Shown: positions 7,648-17,276, numbered from the stretch's first letter. The stretch is DNA of 64,000 nucleotides from Proteobacteria bacterium bin106 (GCA_002238945.1 MPNI01000009.1:25252-89251), one strand, 5' to 3'. Notes: generated by a model from the sequence alone, not told the origin. Made by a program: numbers and translations.

Positions 7648-10518
7648 ATGTCTGAGCGTCATGATGATTCACATAAGGATTCTTACAACTTCCATATACC
7701 TTTTCTTTCTTCAAAAGAGGTTCGGAAAGCTTTTATGGATTTCTATGGCAAACACCATCACAAAGTCCTTCCCAGCTCACCACTTGTGCTACCAAACGAT
7801 CCTAGCACGTTATTTATCAACTCAGGGATGATGCCCTTTAAATCCATCTTCCTTGGCCATAACCCACAAAACCTCTCACGTGTTTGCAATACCCAGAAGG
7901 TACTGCGCGTATCAGGAAAACATAATGATCTTGATGAAGTAGGACTGGATGATTATCATCACACCTTTTTTGAAATGTTAGGACATTGGTCCTTTGGTGA
8001 TTACTTTAAAAAAGAAACCATCCTTCTTGGTTGGGAACTGATGACAGAGGTTTACAAATTTCCTAAAAACCGCTTATTTGTCACAGTTCATCATTCTGAT
8101 GATGAAGCCTATGAGCTGTGGTGTAAAGAAACCGACATAGAACAGCATCGCATTTTACGTTTTGATAAAGATAATTTTTGGGAGATGGCTGCCACAGGTC
8201 CCTGTGGCACATGCTCTGAAATTCACTTTGACCGCGGTGATATTCATAGCCAAAAAGCCACTTATAACCATCCCATACACGGAGTGAATGGCAAAGGTCA
8301 TCGCTACGTAGAACTGATCAATTTTGTTTTCATCGCTTTTCAAAAACTTAGCGATGGTGGTTTACAACCTCTAAAAGAAAAACATGTGGATACCGGTGCT
8401 GGACTCGAAAGGTTATGTGCCATACTTCAAGGACAGGCATCTAATTATGAAACCGATCTGTTTAAACCCCTCACCCACCATATAGCCACACTCCTAAATG
8501 CTCCTTACCATAAAGGAGAGAAAGGAACACCCCATCGCGTCATCAGCGACCATATCCGTGCTGTAAGCTTTGCTATCGCCGATGGTGTACATTTTTCCAA
8601 TGAAGGCAGAGGCTATGTCATCCGACGTATTCTCAGACGTGCTCTACGTTATGGTCATAAAATTGGTCTTAAAACCCCTACTCTTTTTCACCTCGTTGAC
8701 CCTCTCAGCACCATTATGGGTACCACTTTCCCTGAACTTGCAGAACGTCAAGACTTTATCAAAGAGATGATCCATAACGAAGAAGAACAGTTTCTCAAAA
8801 CCCTACGCAAAGGATTGAATAAGCTCGAAGAGATTATGGCTAATATAGCTGCCACAAAAACAGCAAAGCAGCCTGCAACCATCCATGGTCGTGATGTCTT
8901 TACCCTCTATGACACCTATGGTTTTCCCATAGATCTTACAGCTCAAGTAGCGCGAGAACACAGCTTACGTATCGATGAAGATGGCTACCATAAAGCGATG
9001 CTTGAACAAAAAAATCGCGCCAAAAAAGCCCAGATGTTCACAGATCTCAATAAAGATAACTGGACATATTTAAGCGAAGATAAAACCACCACATTCTGCG
9101 GCTACACCACCCTAGAATACCCTGACGCTCAAACCCTGGCTATGCGCCAAGATAGCAAGGATGGCAATATGTATCACTGTATATTAAAAACCACCCCTTT
9201 CTACCCCACCTCTGGTGGTCAGAAAGGCGATAAAGGCTGGTTAAAAAATGATCTCCTTACCTTTGAAGTTACGAGTACTGATTATCATATGGAACACATC
9301 ATGCACACCTGTGTTCTCAAAAAAGGCCAACCATCTCACAACTTTCAAGAATGTGGCACTTTTTACGCCATGGTCAATAAACAGTACAGAAGACGTACCG
9401 CACAACACCATTCCACCACACATCTTCTCCACGCTGCCCTCAAAAAACACTTCAGTGAAGACATCACTCAAAGAGGTGCTTACTACGATGAACATATTCT
9501 CCGCTTTGATTTTTCCTTTCCTCGAGCCCTCACCACAAAAGACCTCCACTATCTTGAAAACACTCTCAATACAACCATTCGAGACGCTCTACCTGTAACG
9601 GTTGAAAACATGCCTTTGGCTTTAGCCAAAGCGAGTGGAGCACTCACTTTCGCAGGTGAATCCTACGGCGAAGAGGTACGAGTCTTAACCATGCAAGATA
9701 GTAACAATGCTGATCAATGGGTTTCAAAGGAATTATGTGGAGGAACACATGTCCACAACACAGGAAGTATTGGTATCATGATCATTCTCTCAGAGAGTGC
9801 TGTAGCTGCAGGAATTCGACGTATCACGGCAAAAGCTGGTGATGCTGCTTATGAATATATCAAGCTCCAACAACGAGAACTTTACAGTATCTATCAGACG
9901 TTTTCGGTGCCTTTTTCCACAAAAACCTACCTCGAAACCCTCAAACATACCACACCGTCAACAGATAAAAAGCCACAAGCCTCACCTTCTGATCAACTTC
10001 CAGCTCTAAGCTACGCCAAAACGCTCAAGGAAAAATCCACTCATCAAGAAACCATTATTAAAAAACTCAACCGCGAGCGGATTGAAGGACTTGCTGCAAC
10101 AATCAAAGAAGACACACAAACACACACACATGGCCATCATATCATTGCCCATGATGTCACATACCTGGCATGGGATAACACATTACTCACAGAGTTATCT
10201 GCTAAAATAACCCAAAATCACCATGAATCTTTCATCGCTTGTTTATACACTTACAATAAACAAGCCAAGCCAAATACAACACAATCCACAGCCAATATCA
10301 CCCTTTTTGTCTCAGTATCCACAGCACTACAACCTACTTGGCATGCTGGAAAACTGGTCAGTTATTTATGCAAACAGTGGCAAGGACGAGGTGGTGGCAG
10401 ACCTGATCGAGCCAAAGGAGGCATTAAAGAATATAGCTCATCCAGCGCTAGCTTCAAAAAAGCTCTCACAGAGCATATATATGAGTACAACGCCACTAAC
10501 AAGACATCTACATCCTAA
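7648..10518 (+). CDS. alaS: Alanine--tRNA ligase
   Basis: The enzyme charges tRNA-Ala and edits mischarged Ser/Gly. Class II catalytic motifs are clear (LFINSGMMPFKSIFLG; HHTFFEMLGHWSFGDYF; GPCGTCSEIHFDRGD). The editing domain has HHSTTHLLHAAL and ELCGGTHVHNTGSIG, giving the expected H-x3-H and C-x3-H zinc ligands. The C-terminal DHHA1 part ends with GGGRPDRAKGG. The track starts at GTG 7591, but ATG 7648 follows AGAGGA and leaves a normal N-terminus; the product is then 956 residues. That is longer than the usual 870-880, mainly from Ser/Thr/Lys-rich linkers around the editing/C-Ala junction. Monocistronic by layout. Confidence 0.97.
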   Translation: MSERHDDSHKDSYNFHIPFLSSKEVRKAFMDFYGKHHHKVLPSSPLVLPNDPSTLFINSGMMPFKSIFLGHNPQNLSRVCNTQKVLRVSGKHNDLDEVGLDDYHHTFFEMLGHWSFGDYFKKETILLGWELMTEVYKFPKNRLFVTVHHSDDEAYELWCKETDIEQHRILRFDKDNFWEMAATGPCGTCSEIHFDRGDIHSQKATYNHPIHGVNGKGHRYVELINFVFIAFQKLSDGGLQPLKEKHVDTGAGLERLCAILQGQASNYETDLFKPLTHHIATLLNAPYHKGEKGTPHRVISDHIRAVSFAIADGVHFSNEGRGYVIRRILRRALRYGHKIGLKTPTLFHLVDPLSTIMGTTFPELAERQDFIKEMIHNEEEQFLKTLRKGLNKLEEIMANIAATKTAKQPATIHGRDVFTLYDTYGFPIDLTAQVAREHSLRIDEDGYHKAMLEQKNRAKKAQMFTDLNKDNWTYLSEDKTTTFCGYTTLEYPDAQTLAMRQDSKDGNMYHCILKTTPFYPTSGGQKGDKGWLKNDLLTFEVTSTDYHMEHIMHTCVLKKGQPSHNFQECGTFYAMVNKQYRRRTAQHHSTTHLLHAALKKHFSEDITQRGAYYDEHILRFDFSFPRALTTKDLHYLENTLNTTIRDALPVTVENMPLALAKASGALTFAGESYGEEVRVLTMQDSNNADQWVSKELCGGTHVHNTGSIGIMIILSESAVAAGIRRITAKAGDAAYEYIKLQQRELYSIYQTFSVPFSTKTYLETLKHTTPSTDKKPQASPSDQLPALSYAKTLKEKSTHQETIIKKLNRERIEGLAATIKEDTQTHTHGHHIIAHDVTYLAWDNTLLTELSAKITQNHHESFIACLYTYNKQAKPNTTQSTANITLFVSVSTALQPTWHAGKLVSYLCKQWQGRGGGRPDRAKGGIKEYSSSSASFKKALTEHIYEYNATNKTSTS

Positions 10519-10528
10519 ATGACTCACT

Positions 10529-10567
10529 GAGCTATTACCTGGAGCTATTACCTGGAGCTATTACCTG
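10529..10567. repeat. 13-bp tandem repeat (gagctattacctg x3)
   Basis: Three perfect copies start 11 bases after the alaS stop. The rest of 10519-10888 is AT-rich and shows no gene. Confidence 0.9.
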
Positions 10568-10888
10568 CTCATTATTGATAACTCATAGAATGAGCCGTAA
10601 GCACATGTACATGAATGAACACATATATAATGCTAGCTTTAATCCACACATATGAATATACATATGAACCATATAAAAAAACTATCTACACATATCTCAG
10701 TATCTAAAAGTGCATAAATTGTGTATAAGAAGTCTGCTTGATCTTTAAATAGAATTCTTGCACATCTCTACTGTCATAATAAGGCTTAGCTATAAGAAGA
10801 TGTCTAAGCTGTATAACTTCACAGAATCACTAAAGCACAACCATATACATAACATAAACCATCACATTCATCGGAGTAAGACCCTTTC

Positions 10889-11803
10889 ATGAAATGCCAC
10901 TTGTATTTGCTACGCACTGCAGCAATGACTCTTTGTTTTGCTGCAATCGCCACAGGTTGTGGCAATATGACATCAGCACCGCAAAATCACCAAACATCGA
11001 GGTTACATTCTGTAAATGACGGATCCAATTATTTTATCATAACCAATGCAAATAATGATTCATCATCTCTAACTTTTTACTCATGTTCTGTAATAAGTGA
11101 ACAAGAAACCCACATACTCCAAAATCCTACAGCGCATCCCCACTATTGTGTCAGTGCATTTCAAACAGCAGATGGTTTGCCACTTACTGTCAGTAAACAA
11201 TCCCTGCTAAGCAAAGAAATCCAAGATTTTCTAACCAAGAACTGGCAAAAAATCAAAACTTTGAATCAGATCACTCTTAAAGAAATGAACCTCAATGATC
11301 ACAATGGTAATCATTTCATATATTTTGCTGCTATGACAACTTTGAGTGGTCTCATAACATTAGGAATATCCATAATAACAAAAAAACGCCTCTTTGAAAT
11401 AGCTAGTGGATTGCTCTCAATAACTTCATTTATTATTTTTGGCTACGCTGCAGGAAGCAGCTTAAGAACATTCGATGCCAGATATCACTACAGAGAAGCA
11501 AAAAAAGACCATACTCTCAGAGCAAAAACACATTTTCCATTAACCATACATAAAAACATCCATTTTGACACACTGGCTAAAGAAAACAACCTAACAAGTA
11601 GTGATGAATACCAGTATTTTCAAAATATCATTAAACCTCTTGGCAGTATCTCAAACGAATATCAAAACGAAGTAGCCATCAATGATACTTTTTATAAAAA
11701 CTTTGCCAAATTCCTTCAAAAGCTAAACGTAACTACAAACAAAGAGATATCTTTATATTGCCTCATAAGCCTTACAAAAACAAAAGAATGCAACCCAATA
11801 TGA
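10889..11803 (+). CDS. Cys-pair lipoprotein with two membrane segments (paralogue family)
   Basis: A 304-residue member of the lipoprotein family described in the findings; I do not recognise a named domain. The signal peptide ends in AAIATGC (lipid Cys 24). Then come DSSSLTFYSC (Cys66) and CVSAFQTADGLPLTVS (Cys87), a likely disulfide pair. Two hydrophobic segments follow (about 143-163 and 170-189). The C-terminal domain ends with NDTFYKNFAKFLQ, a block shared with the genes at 12100 and 63520. GGAG lies 13 bases upstream of the ATG. It is the first of three intact paralogues within 3.3 kb. The window cannot say whether the lipid anchor and membrane segments sit in the same membrane. Confidence 0.8.
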   Translation: MKCHLYLLRTAAMTLCFAAIATGCGNMTSAPQNHQTSRLHSVNDGSNYFIITNANNDSSSLTFYSCSVISEQETHILQNPTAHPHYCVSAFQTADGLPLTVSKQSLLSKEIQDFLTKNWQKIKTLNQITLKEMNLNDHNGNHFIYFAAMTTLSGLITLGISIITKKRLFEIASGLLSITSFIIFGYAAGSSLRTFDARYHYREAKKDHTLRAKTHFPLTIHKNIHFDTLAKENNLTSSDEYQYFQNIIKPLGSISNEYQNEVAINDTFYKNFAKFLQKLNVTTNKEISLYCLISLTKTKECNPI

Positions 11804-12099
11804 TGTAACATAGTTTGTTACTGCTAAACGAAGCACTTGCCCAACATAGCAAGCGTTCATATAATACAAACTACCTAAGCAGATAGATTTGTAAGTTAAC
11901 ATAGCGTAACATACAGCATATGACCAAGAAGCACAGCAAACATTTTGTTGCTAAAATGAAGAATCCTGATATACATCTCATGTTAACTCATGTTGGCACC
12001 CATCTTGCAAGTCATATATTATTCTTACTTTTAATAAGAAGTTCATTAGATTATACGAAGATATAAATTGGCAAACCATCTTACAAGGAGAAATTCATC

Positions 12100-12954
12100 A
12101 TGCAAAACAAAACTCATTATCACTTACTCTACACTCTAGCTTGGACTCTTTTCTTAGCAGCTACCAGCGTCAGCTGTGGCAGTAGTAATCATACAACACC
12201 CCAGAGCCAAGATGAGTCTCAGCTAAGTTCTGCAAGTAATAAGTCCAGTCATTTTGTCATAGCAGATGCGAAAGACGATTCCTCATCTCTGACTTTTTAC
12301 TCATGCTCTGTAAGTAACAAAGAAACAGACAAACTTAAAGACCCTGCAGCACATCCACAAAACTGTGTCAGCGCATATAAAAACTCTGATGGTGAGCCGC
12401 TAACTGTTAGCAAAGAGCAAATGAAAAGCAACGATCACCAAAATTCTTTAGCTCAACATTTAGAGAATCTTAAACAAACACACCAGTCAGATATAAATGA
12501 TAGAAAGATTATAAAAGCTGATGTCGGACAACAAATGACATATTATTACTTATTTGTGGCTAGTGCCGCAGCTATATTGGCCGGTATCTTAGCAACCAAA
12601 AGTCTCCAGGTAGTGTTATTAACCACAGGAGCATTGGGCATGGTATACGTAGGACACGGCACCACAATGAGTAAGATACGCAGAAACTCTCGTTCAAATA
12701 GCTCAAAATGGCCTACATTAGGAAACATTGCAAAAAATGATTCGCAAGAAGCTAAACAATTGAATGCTAATCTTAAAAGCGCTCTCGAATCTTACGATCA
12801 ATTATCCAAAAATACATCTCAAAGAAAACTAGATTTTGATGGTAAATTTTTCAGAAAATTTGCAAAAATACTTGAAGATACTAAGTTAGTAAAAGAAAAT
12901 GAGATTTTTGAATATTGCCAAATAACTTCAGAAATAAAATGTAGCACCATCTAA
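12100..12954 (+). CDS. Cys-pair lipoprotein with membrane segments (paralogue family)
   Basis: A 284-residue paralogue of the gene at 10889. Signal peptide ends in ATSVSC (lipid Cys 26). The core reads DDSSSLTFYSC (Cys69) and CVSAYKNSDGEPLTVS (Cys89), followed by a charged helix and a hydrophobic hairpin (about 147-182). The C-terminal block is FDGKFFRKFAKILED. AAGGAG stands a suitable distance before the ATG. The 296-base gap upstream holds no gene, but part of it (from about 11974) is repeated, together with part of this gene's signal peptide, at 13058-13195. Function unknown; an envelope protein exposed outside the cytoplasm is the safest reading. Confidence 0.8.
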   Translation: MQNKTHYHLLYTLAWTLFLAATSVSCGSSNHTTPQSQDESQLSSASNKSSHFVIADAKDDSSSLTFYSCSVSNKETDKLKDPAAHPQNCVSAYKNSDGEPLTVSKEQMKSNDHQNSLAQHLENLKQTHQSDINDRKIIKADVGQQMTYYYLFVASAAAILAGILATKSLQVVLLTTGALGMVYVGHGTTMSKIRRNSRSNSSKWPTLGNIAKNDSQEAKQLNANLKSALESYDQLSKNTSQRKLDFDGKFFRKFAKILEDTKLVKENEIFEYCQITSEIKCSTI

Positions 12955-12960
12955 TCTTTA

Positions 12961-12984
12961 TCCCATTCATTATCCCATTCATTA
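12961..12984. repeat. 12-bp tandem duplication (tcccattcatta x2)
   Basis: Two perfect copies start 6 bases after the stop of the 12100 lipoprotein gene. Confidence 0.8.
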
Positions 12985-13003
12985 AACAAGACGTACCACT
13001 CTT

Positions 13004-13043
13004 CTTCCTTGCTATAGATCACAACAAATCTAAAGCAAGGAAG
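13004..13043 (+). terminator. Hairpin downstream of the 12100 lipoprotein gene
   Basis: A perfect 10-bp stem cttccttgct / agcaaggaag encloses a 20-base loop and is followed by ATTT only. It may be a weak terminator of the 12100 gene. The T tract is poor, so the call is tentative. Confidence 0.4.
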
Positions 13044-13057
13044 ATTTACACGTTGTT

Positions 13058-13195
13058 CATCTCGTGTTAACTCATATTGGCATTCATCTTACAAGTTATA
13101 TATTATTCTTACTTTTGACAAGAAACTCATTATCACTTACCCTACACCACTCTAGCTTGAACTCTTTTCTTAACAGCTACCAGCGTCAGCTGTGA
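13058..13195 (+). pseudogene. Remnant of a fourth lipoprotein-family copy
   Basis: Bases 13058-13127 closely match the leader region of the 12100 gene from about 11974 (for example tatattattcttactttt is identical). After a jump of roughly 75 bases they match its signal-peptide coding region (aactcattatcacttac, then agctaccagcgtcagctgtg). The ribosome binding site and start codon are missing, and the Trp codon TGG has become TGA. Homology stops just after the lipid Cys codon. This is a decayed duplicate, truncated at both ends, next to three living copies. Nothing recognisable fills 13196-13325. Confidence 0.8.
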
Positions 13196-13325
13196 TGTTA
13201 CTCATAAAATATGGGACGAGATATAAAGTAAGAAAGAACAGTTGCGCTTACACAAAAAGAGACTTTACAGACGAAGAAGGGGAAACAACCTCATCCATAG
13301 GTAAAGTTACAAGACTGAGGTTATA

Positions 13326-14186
13326 TTAAGGCTTGTTCTTTTGACTTTTACTTTTTTTAGGTAAGCCCACAGAATCACTATTATGACTATCAACATCGAA
13401 ATTGAACACAGTCGATTCTGCGGAGCTGCTAGAGCCATGTGTTTTTTCATTGGTGCCTGAGTCTATCATAGTGGACAATCCATAGGTCAATGCAATTCCT
13501 CCCAGCAAACCTGCAATTGATGGGATGAGCAATGCAGGAGCCAAAGCCTGGCTCTCAAGTCCCACCGATGCTGACAAGGCAATACCAGTAGAAATACCGG
13601 CAGCAACAACCAAAAGACCTAGTAACGCTGCTGTTAAATGACTACTAGCTTTCTTGATCTCCATATCATTTAGATCTGACTTATACAACTTTTCAAGTTG
13701 ATCCAAATCTTGTGGTAAAGAATCTTGGCTTTCAAGACTTTGCAAAGATTGTTTGCTAATAGTGAGCGGCTTACCATCTGCTAATCTAAATACATTTACA
13801 CATTTTTCTACATCTACAGAAGAGTTATGGGATTCTGCAGCTTCCATTTCACTTACAGGACACGAATAAAAAGATACTGATGATGAATCATTTTTTGCAT
13901 CTGCTATCACAAGAACATTAGAACCAGCAAACAAGCTATCCGAGTTATCATTAGAGGGATTATAGTCATCGAAGCTATCATCAAAGCCCATCGCATCATC
14001 GAAGCTATCATCAAAACTATGATCTAAATCCTCAAGATCAAGGCTATCATAAGCAGAACTTAATTGAGATAGATCTTGATCATATGGTTCTAAATTATTT
14101 ACACCAGTGCTGGCACAACCAATGGCTTTAGCAGCTAATAAAGTAGTTAGCACTACTGAATACAAAAGTTTTACGTAAATTTTCAT
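13326..14186 (-). CDS. Cys-pair lipoprotein, acidic-repeat variant (paralogue family)
   Basis: The start is taken as the internal ATG at 14186: AAGGAAG precedes it and the product then begins MKIYVKLLYS with a lipoprotein signal ending in AKAIGC (lipid Cys 24). Unlike its relatives it has an inserted acidic stretch with F-D-D-S/A repeats (about 57-74). The family core follows: DSSSVSFYSC (Cys109) and CVNVFRLADGKPLTIS (Cys129), then DLDQLEKLYKSDLNDMEIKKA, nearly repeated in the partial gene at the right window end. Two long hydrophobic segments come next. The C-terminal G-x-F-x-x-x-F block is absent; the tail is Ser/Lys-rich and short. The gene faces the other two copies on the opposite strand. 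Function unknown. Confidence 0.8.
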   Translation of the reverse strand: MKIYVKLLYSVVLTTLLAAKAIGCASTGVNNLEPYDQDLSQLSSAYDSLDLEDLDHSFDDSFDDAMGFDDSFDDYNPSNDNSDSLFAGSNVLVIADAKNDSSSVSFYSCPVSEMEAAESHNSSVDVEKCVNVFRLADGKPLTISKQSLQSLESQDSLPQDLDQLEKLYKSDLNDMEIKKASSHLTAALLGLLVVAAGISTGIALSASVGLESQALAPALLIPSIAGLLGGIALTYGLSTMIDSGTNEKTHGSSSSAESTVFNFDVDSHNSDSVGLPKKSKSQKNKP

Positions 14187-14903
14187 AATCGCTTCCTTAA
14201 TCCATGATCTAGCCATTTAGTTATTTGTGCTTTGTTACAAAACAACAGGTCTTTAGCTGATGTCACTGACTTATCTCGAGGTTAAAAGAAACTGGACAAG
14301 ATCAGCCCTCCAACTTAAGACCTCGGTGACGATAGCATTGATTGATATTATAATCAACCACTTATAGCTCATCTAAAGGTACCAAAAAATCCTTCATAAA
14401 TAGACATAATATTTTTAAATTTTTTTTAATTAAAACAAACACTTACATATTTTTTAAAATATGCAGACAAGTAAAGTGCAAATAAGCTAGAAGCTTAGGA
14501 TGTCACCAAACAACCATGATGGAGTTTTAGGATATGTGAGTATAATGAACGCGATTAATAGACTTCGTACGTCACTCAGTGAAATGGACCAGTCTAGAGA
14601 GGGATGATAAGAAAGATCTGATCCGTCAAATAAAAGAGAAGAGAGTTACCAAAGAAATCTCTAACTTGATCTTCCCATAAAATTTAGAGGAACAACCTTT
14701 CATCTCATTAGATAAAAAATAAGACCTACTTTCTAAAAAACAGTCTTTGTAGAAAGCAGAGAAGAGAGCTCGTAGATCAGCTTTATGTTTTTATTTTCTT
14801 TTCGCTGCCCATATTTCCTCTAACCAGAATATTACAACATAAGCCACCCTGTCTGATGCAAAAGATGTAAGAATAATGAAGTATTTGAATAAAAATCGGG
14901 TGT
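14187..14903. other. AT-rich gap between lipoprotein and transposase genes
   Basis: Apart from the possible frameshifted small gene at 14545-14680, no gene or RNA is seen. The sequence is very AT-rich around 14390-14460. The outer end of the insertion element probably lies in its right part, but no clear terminal inverted repeat could be matched by eye. Confidence 0.5.
14545..14680 (+). pseudogene. Possible small gene broken by a one-base frameshift
   Basis: ATG 14545 follows a GTGAG. The frame encodes MNAINRLRTSLSEMDQSRE before a TGA at 14605. Skipping one G at 14601-14603 lets the coding continue as DDKKDLIRQIKEKRVTKEIS to TAA at 14678. Together they would form a charged helical protein of about 44 residues, with an even charge pattern across the join. 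No family is recognised. It could be a decayed passenger gene or chance. Confidence 0.3.
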
Positions 14904-16676
14904 CTAAGATTTTGATTCAAGTTGCACTTTTAGTTGTTTGAATATCTCTTTTTGCAAAGAAGTAGGACTGGCAATCGATGGAACCAGAGAGTCCTTATTT
15001 GCAAACTTCATCCAGCACATAGATATTGTTGATAGCTCACTTATCAACGAAGGGAATGTTAGAAAAGGAAAGCCTGCTGAGTTACAACGAAGATTCGCCT
15101 TACGCTTACCCTTAGCTGAGGGAGATTTTTTCTTAGAAGTCACTGAGTACTCTGGAAAAATCTCCTCATCATCAAGAAGCAAGGTTTTAAGCGCTTTTCT
15201 CATATGCCATTCTACGTAATAAGCTAATACACAAAGAAACATATGCGCCTTCATCATTTCTTCAGGCTTCACTGATCTAGCCTTGATATCCTCTTCCTTA
15301 AGAGACCTAAAAGCTCTCTCCATTCGAGCTAGATGCTTATAAGAAGATATAACTTTCTTGGGACTCATGTCTTCCTTTGAAAGACTGGTTGCCATAACGT
15401 AAAGCCCATCAATGTTGTTTTCTTCGCAAATAGCTTCTTGGTTTCTTGAGTAAGTCAGGGAATCGTCTTTGATCTCTATATCAAAGAAAGGCTTTACGCG
15501 ATATTTATCTAGAACACGCCCCACACGCTCTTCAATTTTGCGAGAGCCTTTAAGAGTATACTTTTCTCTTTGAGTGGCTTCTTGCACGCCCAAAAGATCC
15601 TTTTCTGCACGATTTAAATCTTTTTCTCGTTTCCGTCTTCTCATCATTTCTCGACTGGTGTTATGGCATATGATTAAACGCATTCCAGGATACTCATCAC
15701 TTTCGACTTCACAAATATTATGTGCATCAAAAAGAGAAGTCTGTATTATCTGATCCTTTGTTTTCATGATTTTTTTTAAAGATGACTTTTTAAGAACAGA
15801 AATCCAATCCATACCAAATGATTTGATATCCTTGTTAATATCCATTTGCGTAACCATACCGCGGTCATCAATAAAAACAAACTTTTTTAGCCCAAATTTA
15901 TGACGTAGTTTATCTATTTGATGAGATACTGTGGAAAGATCAGCAAGATTACCTTTAAAGGCCTCTACAGCTACAGGGCAACCATCGCCAGTTGTGAGCA
16001 ACCCAAATTTCATCTCAAGATTCTTTTTTTTCTCTTTTTTCTTACCAGGGACATGAGGATCAGTTGTTGCTTCTATCTGAACCGAATGGAGATCATAAAG
16101 AACAATAGCTCCTTCACTTAGATGTTTCTTTGCCAGGTTTTTCTGGGTCTCATCTTGCTTTTCAAGCAACCAGTCCATGGCACTATATAGATCTTCTTCT
16201 TTCGATTCTGTTACACCAAATTCAAGACCTAGAGTTGATGTAGGTAAGTTGTGATTTGGATCATTATGTTTATTTTCTAGATCTTTTTGATCACATTGCC
16301 AACCATCACAGCTGAAATAATGTGCTTGTGGATCTGCAATACGAGATGCAATCATCGCTAAACAAATAGAATGATATTTTGATTTCTGATCTCCTATCAT
16401 TTCCGAGATATCGAGGTTATCCATAATGCCCTTCACCGCTGCCACATGGCCGTGACTCAAGGTTCTTCTAACTTCCATAATACTTTGAGGTCCTTTGGGC
16501 ACAATCTTAGCATTTTCATCTTTGAGAAGACACTTAATGAGCGGTATAAGTTCCTTAGGTAGCTTAGTAATGTTAGCCACTGTCCGTTTATGGCTTCTGC
16601 CATTCTCCCAATACGACTCCCGAATAAGTACTGTTTTTTTATCTGATCCATGATTTGGTACGATTTCAACATACAT
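14904..16676 (-). CDS. IS1634-like (IS4 superfamily) transposase
   Basis: A full-length-looking 590-residue DDE transposase. Acidic residues sit in the expected contexts: VLYDLHSVQIEATT (about 190-205), KFVFIDDRGMVT, and the C-terminal MERAFRSLKEEDIKARSV, which resembles the Y/R-E-K signature of IS4-type enzymes. The N-terminal part (VLIRESYWENGRSHKRTV) and overall length fit the IS1634 group better than shorter IS4 members. AAGGAG lies 8 bases before the ATG. No frameshift or stop interrupts it, so it may be active. It sits between the lipoprotein cluster and the 3' end of the tol operon. Confidence 0.85.
   Translation of the reverse strand: MYVEIVPNHGSDKKTVLIRESYWENGRSHKRTVANITKLPKELIPLIKCLLKDENAKIVPKGPQSIMEVRRTLSHGHVAAVKGIMDNLDISEMIGDQKSKYHSICLAMIASRIADPQAHYFSCDGWQCDQKDLENKHNDPNHNLPTSTLGLEFGVTESKEEDLYSAMDWLLEKQDETQKNLAKKHLSEGAIVLYDLHSVQIEATTDPHVPGKKKEKKKNLEMKFGLLTTGDGCPVAVEAFKGNLADLSTVSHQIDKLRHKFGLKKFVFIDDRGMVTQMDINKDIKSFGMDWISVLKKSSLKKIMKTKDQIIQTSLFDAHNICEVESDEYPGMRLIICHNTSREMMRRRKREKDLNRAEKDLLGVQEATQREKYTLKGSRKIEERVGRVLDKYRVKPFFDIEIKDDSLTYSRNQEAICEENNIDGLYVMATSLSKEDMSPKKVISSYKHLARMERAFRSLKEEDIKARSVKPEEMMKAHMFLCVLAYYVEWHMRKALKTLLLDDEEIFPEYSVTSKKKSPSAKGKRKANLRCNSAGFPFLTFPSLISELSTISMCWMKFANKDSLVPSIASPTSLQKEIFKQLKVQLESKS
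14904..16676 (-). mobile_element. IS1634-like insertion sequence (ends not resolved)
   Basis: The element is defined here only by its transposase gene. The true ends must lie outside it, left of 14904 and right of 16676, probably within 14700-16760. I compared both flanks by eye and found no convincing terminal inverted repeat or target duplication, so boundaries are left at the gene. Confidence 0.55.
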
Positions 16677-16916
16677 ACTTCATCTCCTTAGTTTACAGCG
16701 GTACAAAGCAGCTTCATACATAATTTTGATTGTACACGAGCAGCTTAGAATAAAAAGCAAAAAACAACAAATCCCTTACTTAGCAAAGAATACAGTAAAG
16801 GATAGACACATTTGTGCTGTGATTTTTTTTGCAAATATTCTGCAAAAAATCTTTGACAAAAACACATACATTTTATCTAAGCACACACAAAGTCCGTGAT
16901 CCATCATTTCTGTGCA

Positions 16917-17276
16917 TCACTTTTTTGAATTTTCTTGCTCTGCAGTTTTTGGTTCAATCTTCTTTTCTGCTTTATTTTCTGCTTTATTTTCAACTGCCGC
17001 TTTCTCTTCTGAATCTGTAGAAAAAGGGACGGTGGTTGATAAAGAAAATTCCGGGCTATCCATCACCTCTGAAGAAAATGAACGTACAGATCCTTCAATA
17101 TGATCTTTTTGACGAGATACTGCCGTAAGCTCTTGGCTCACTTGATTTTGGATCCTTTTAAGTTTTGCCAAACCTCCACCTAAAGAACGCATCACCACAG
17201 GGATATGCTCAGGTTTGATCAATACCACAGCCAATAAAGAAAGAACAAAGAGCTCTGATAAACCCAGCTGCAACAT
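16917..17276 (-). CDS. tatB: TatA/TatB-family twin-arginine translocase subunit
   Basis: A 119-residue protein with the TatA/B layout: a short N-terminal membrane helix (LGLSELFVLSLLAVVLI), the hinge KPEHIPVVMRSLG, then an amphipathic helix and a charged tail. The hinge with K-P-E and the 119-residue length favour TatB over TatA, though the assignment between the two is not certain. These proteins bind twin-arginine signal peptides with TatC in the inner membrane; tatC is not in the window. The tail has K-A-E-N repeats coded by 12-bp units. It lies 65 bases after tolB on the same strand and is probably cotranscribed. Confidence 0.75.
   Translation of the reverse strand: MLQLGLSELFVLSLLAVVLIKPEHIPVVMRSLGGGLAKLKRIQNQVSQELTAVSRQKDHIEGSVRSFSSEVMDSPEFSLSTTVPFSTDSEEKAAVENKAENKAEKKIEPKTAEQENSKK

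Noticed and set aside
13196-13325. About 40 open codons (GTRYKVRKNS...SSIGKVTRLRLY) resembling a transposase start
   Set aside because: Similarity to the IS1634-like N-terminus is too slight and there is no start codon context.
14700-16760. Search for terminal inverted repeats of the insertion element
   Set aside because: Only weak partial matches between tcgggtgtctaag and the right flank; not enough to set ends.
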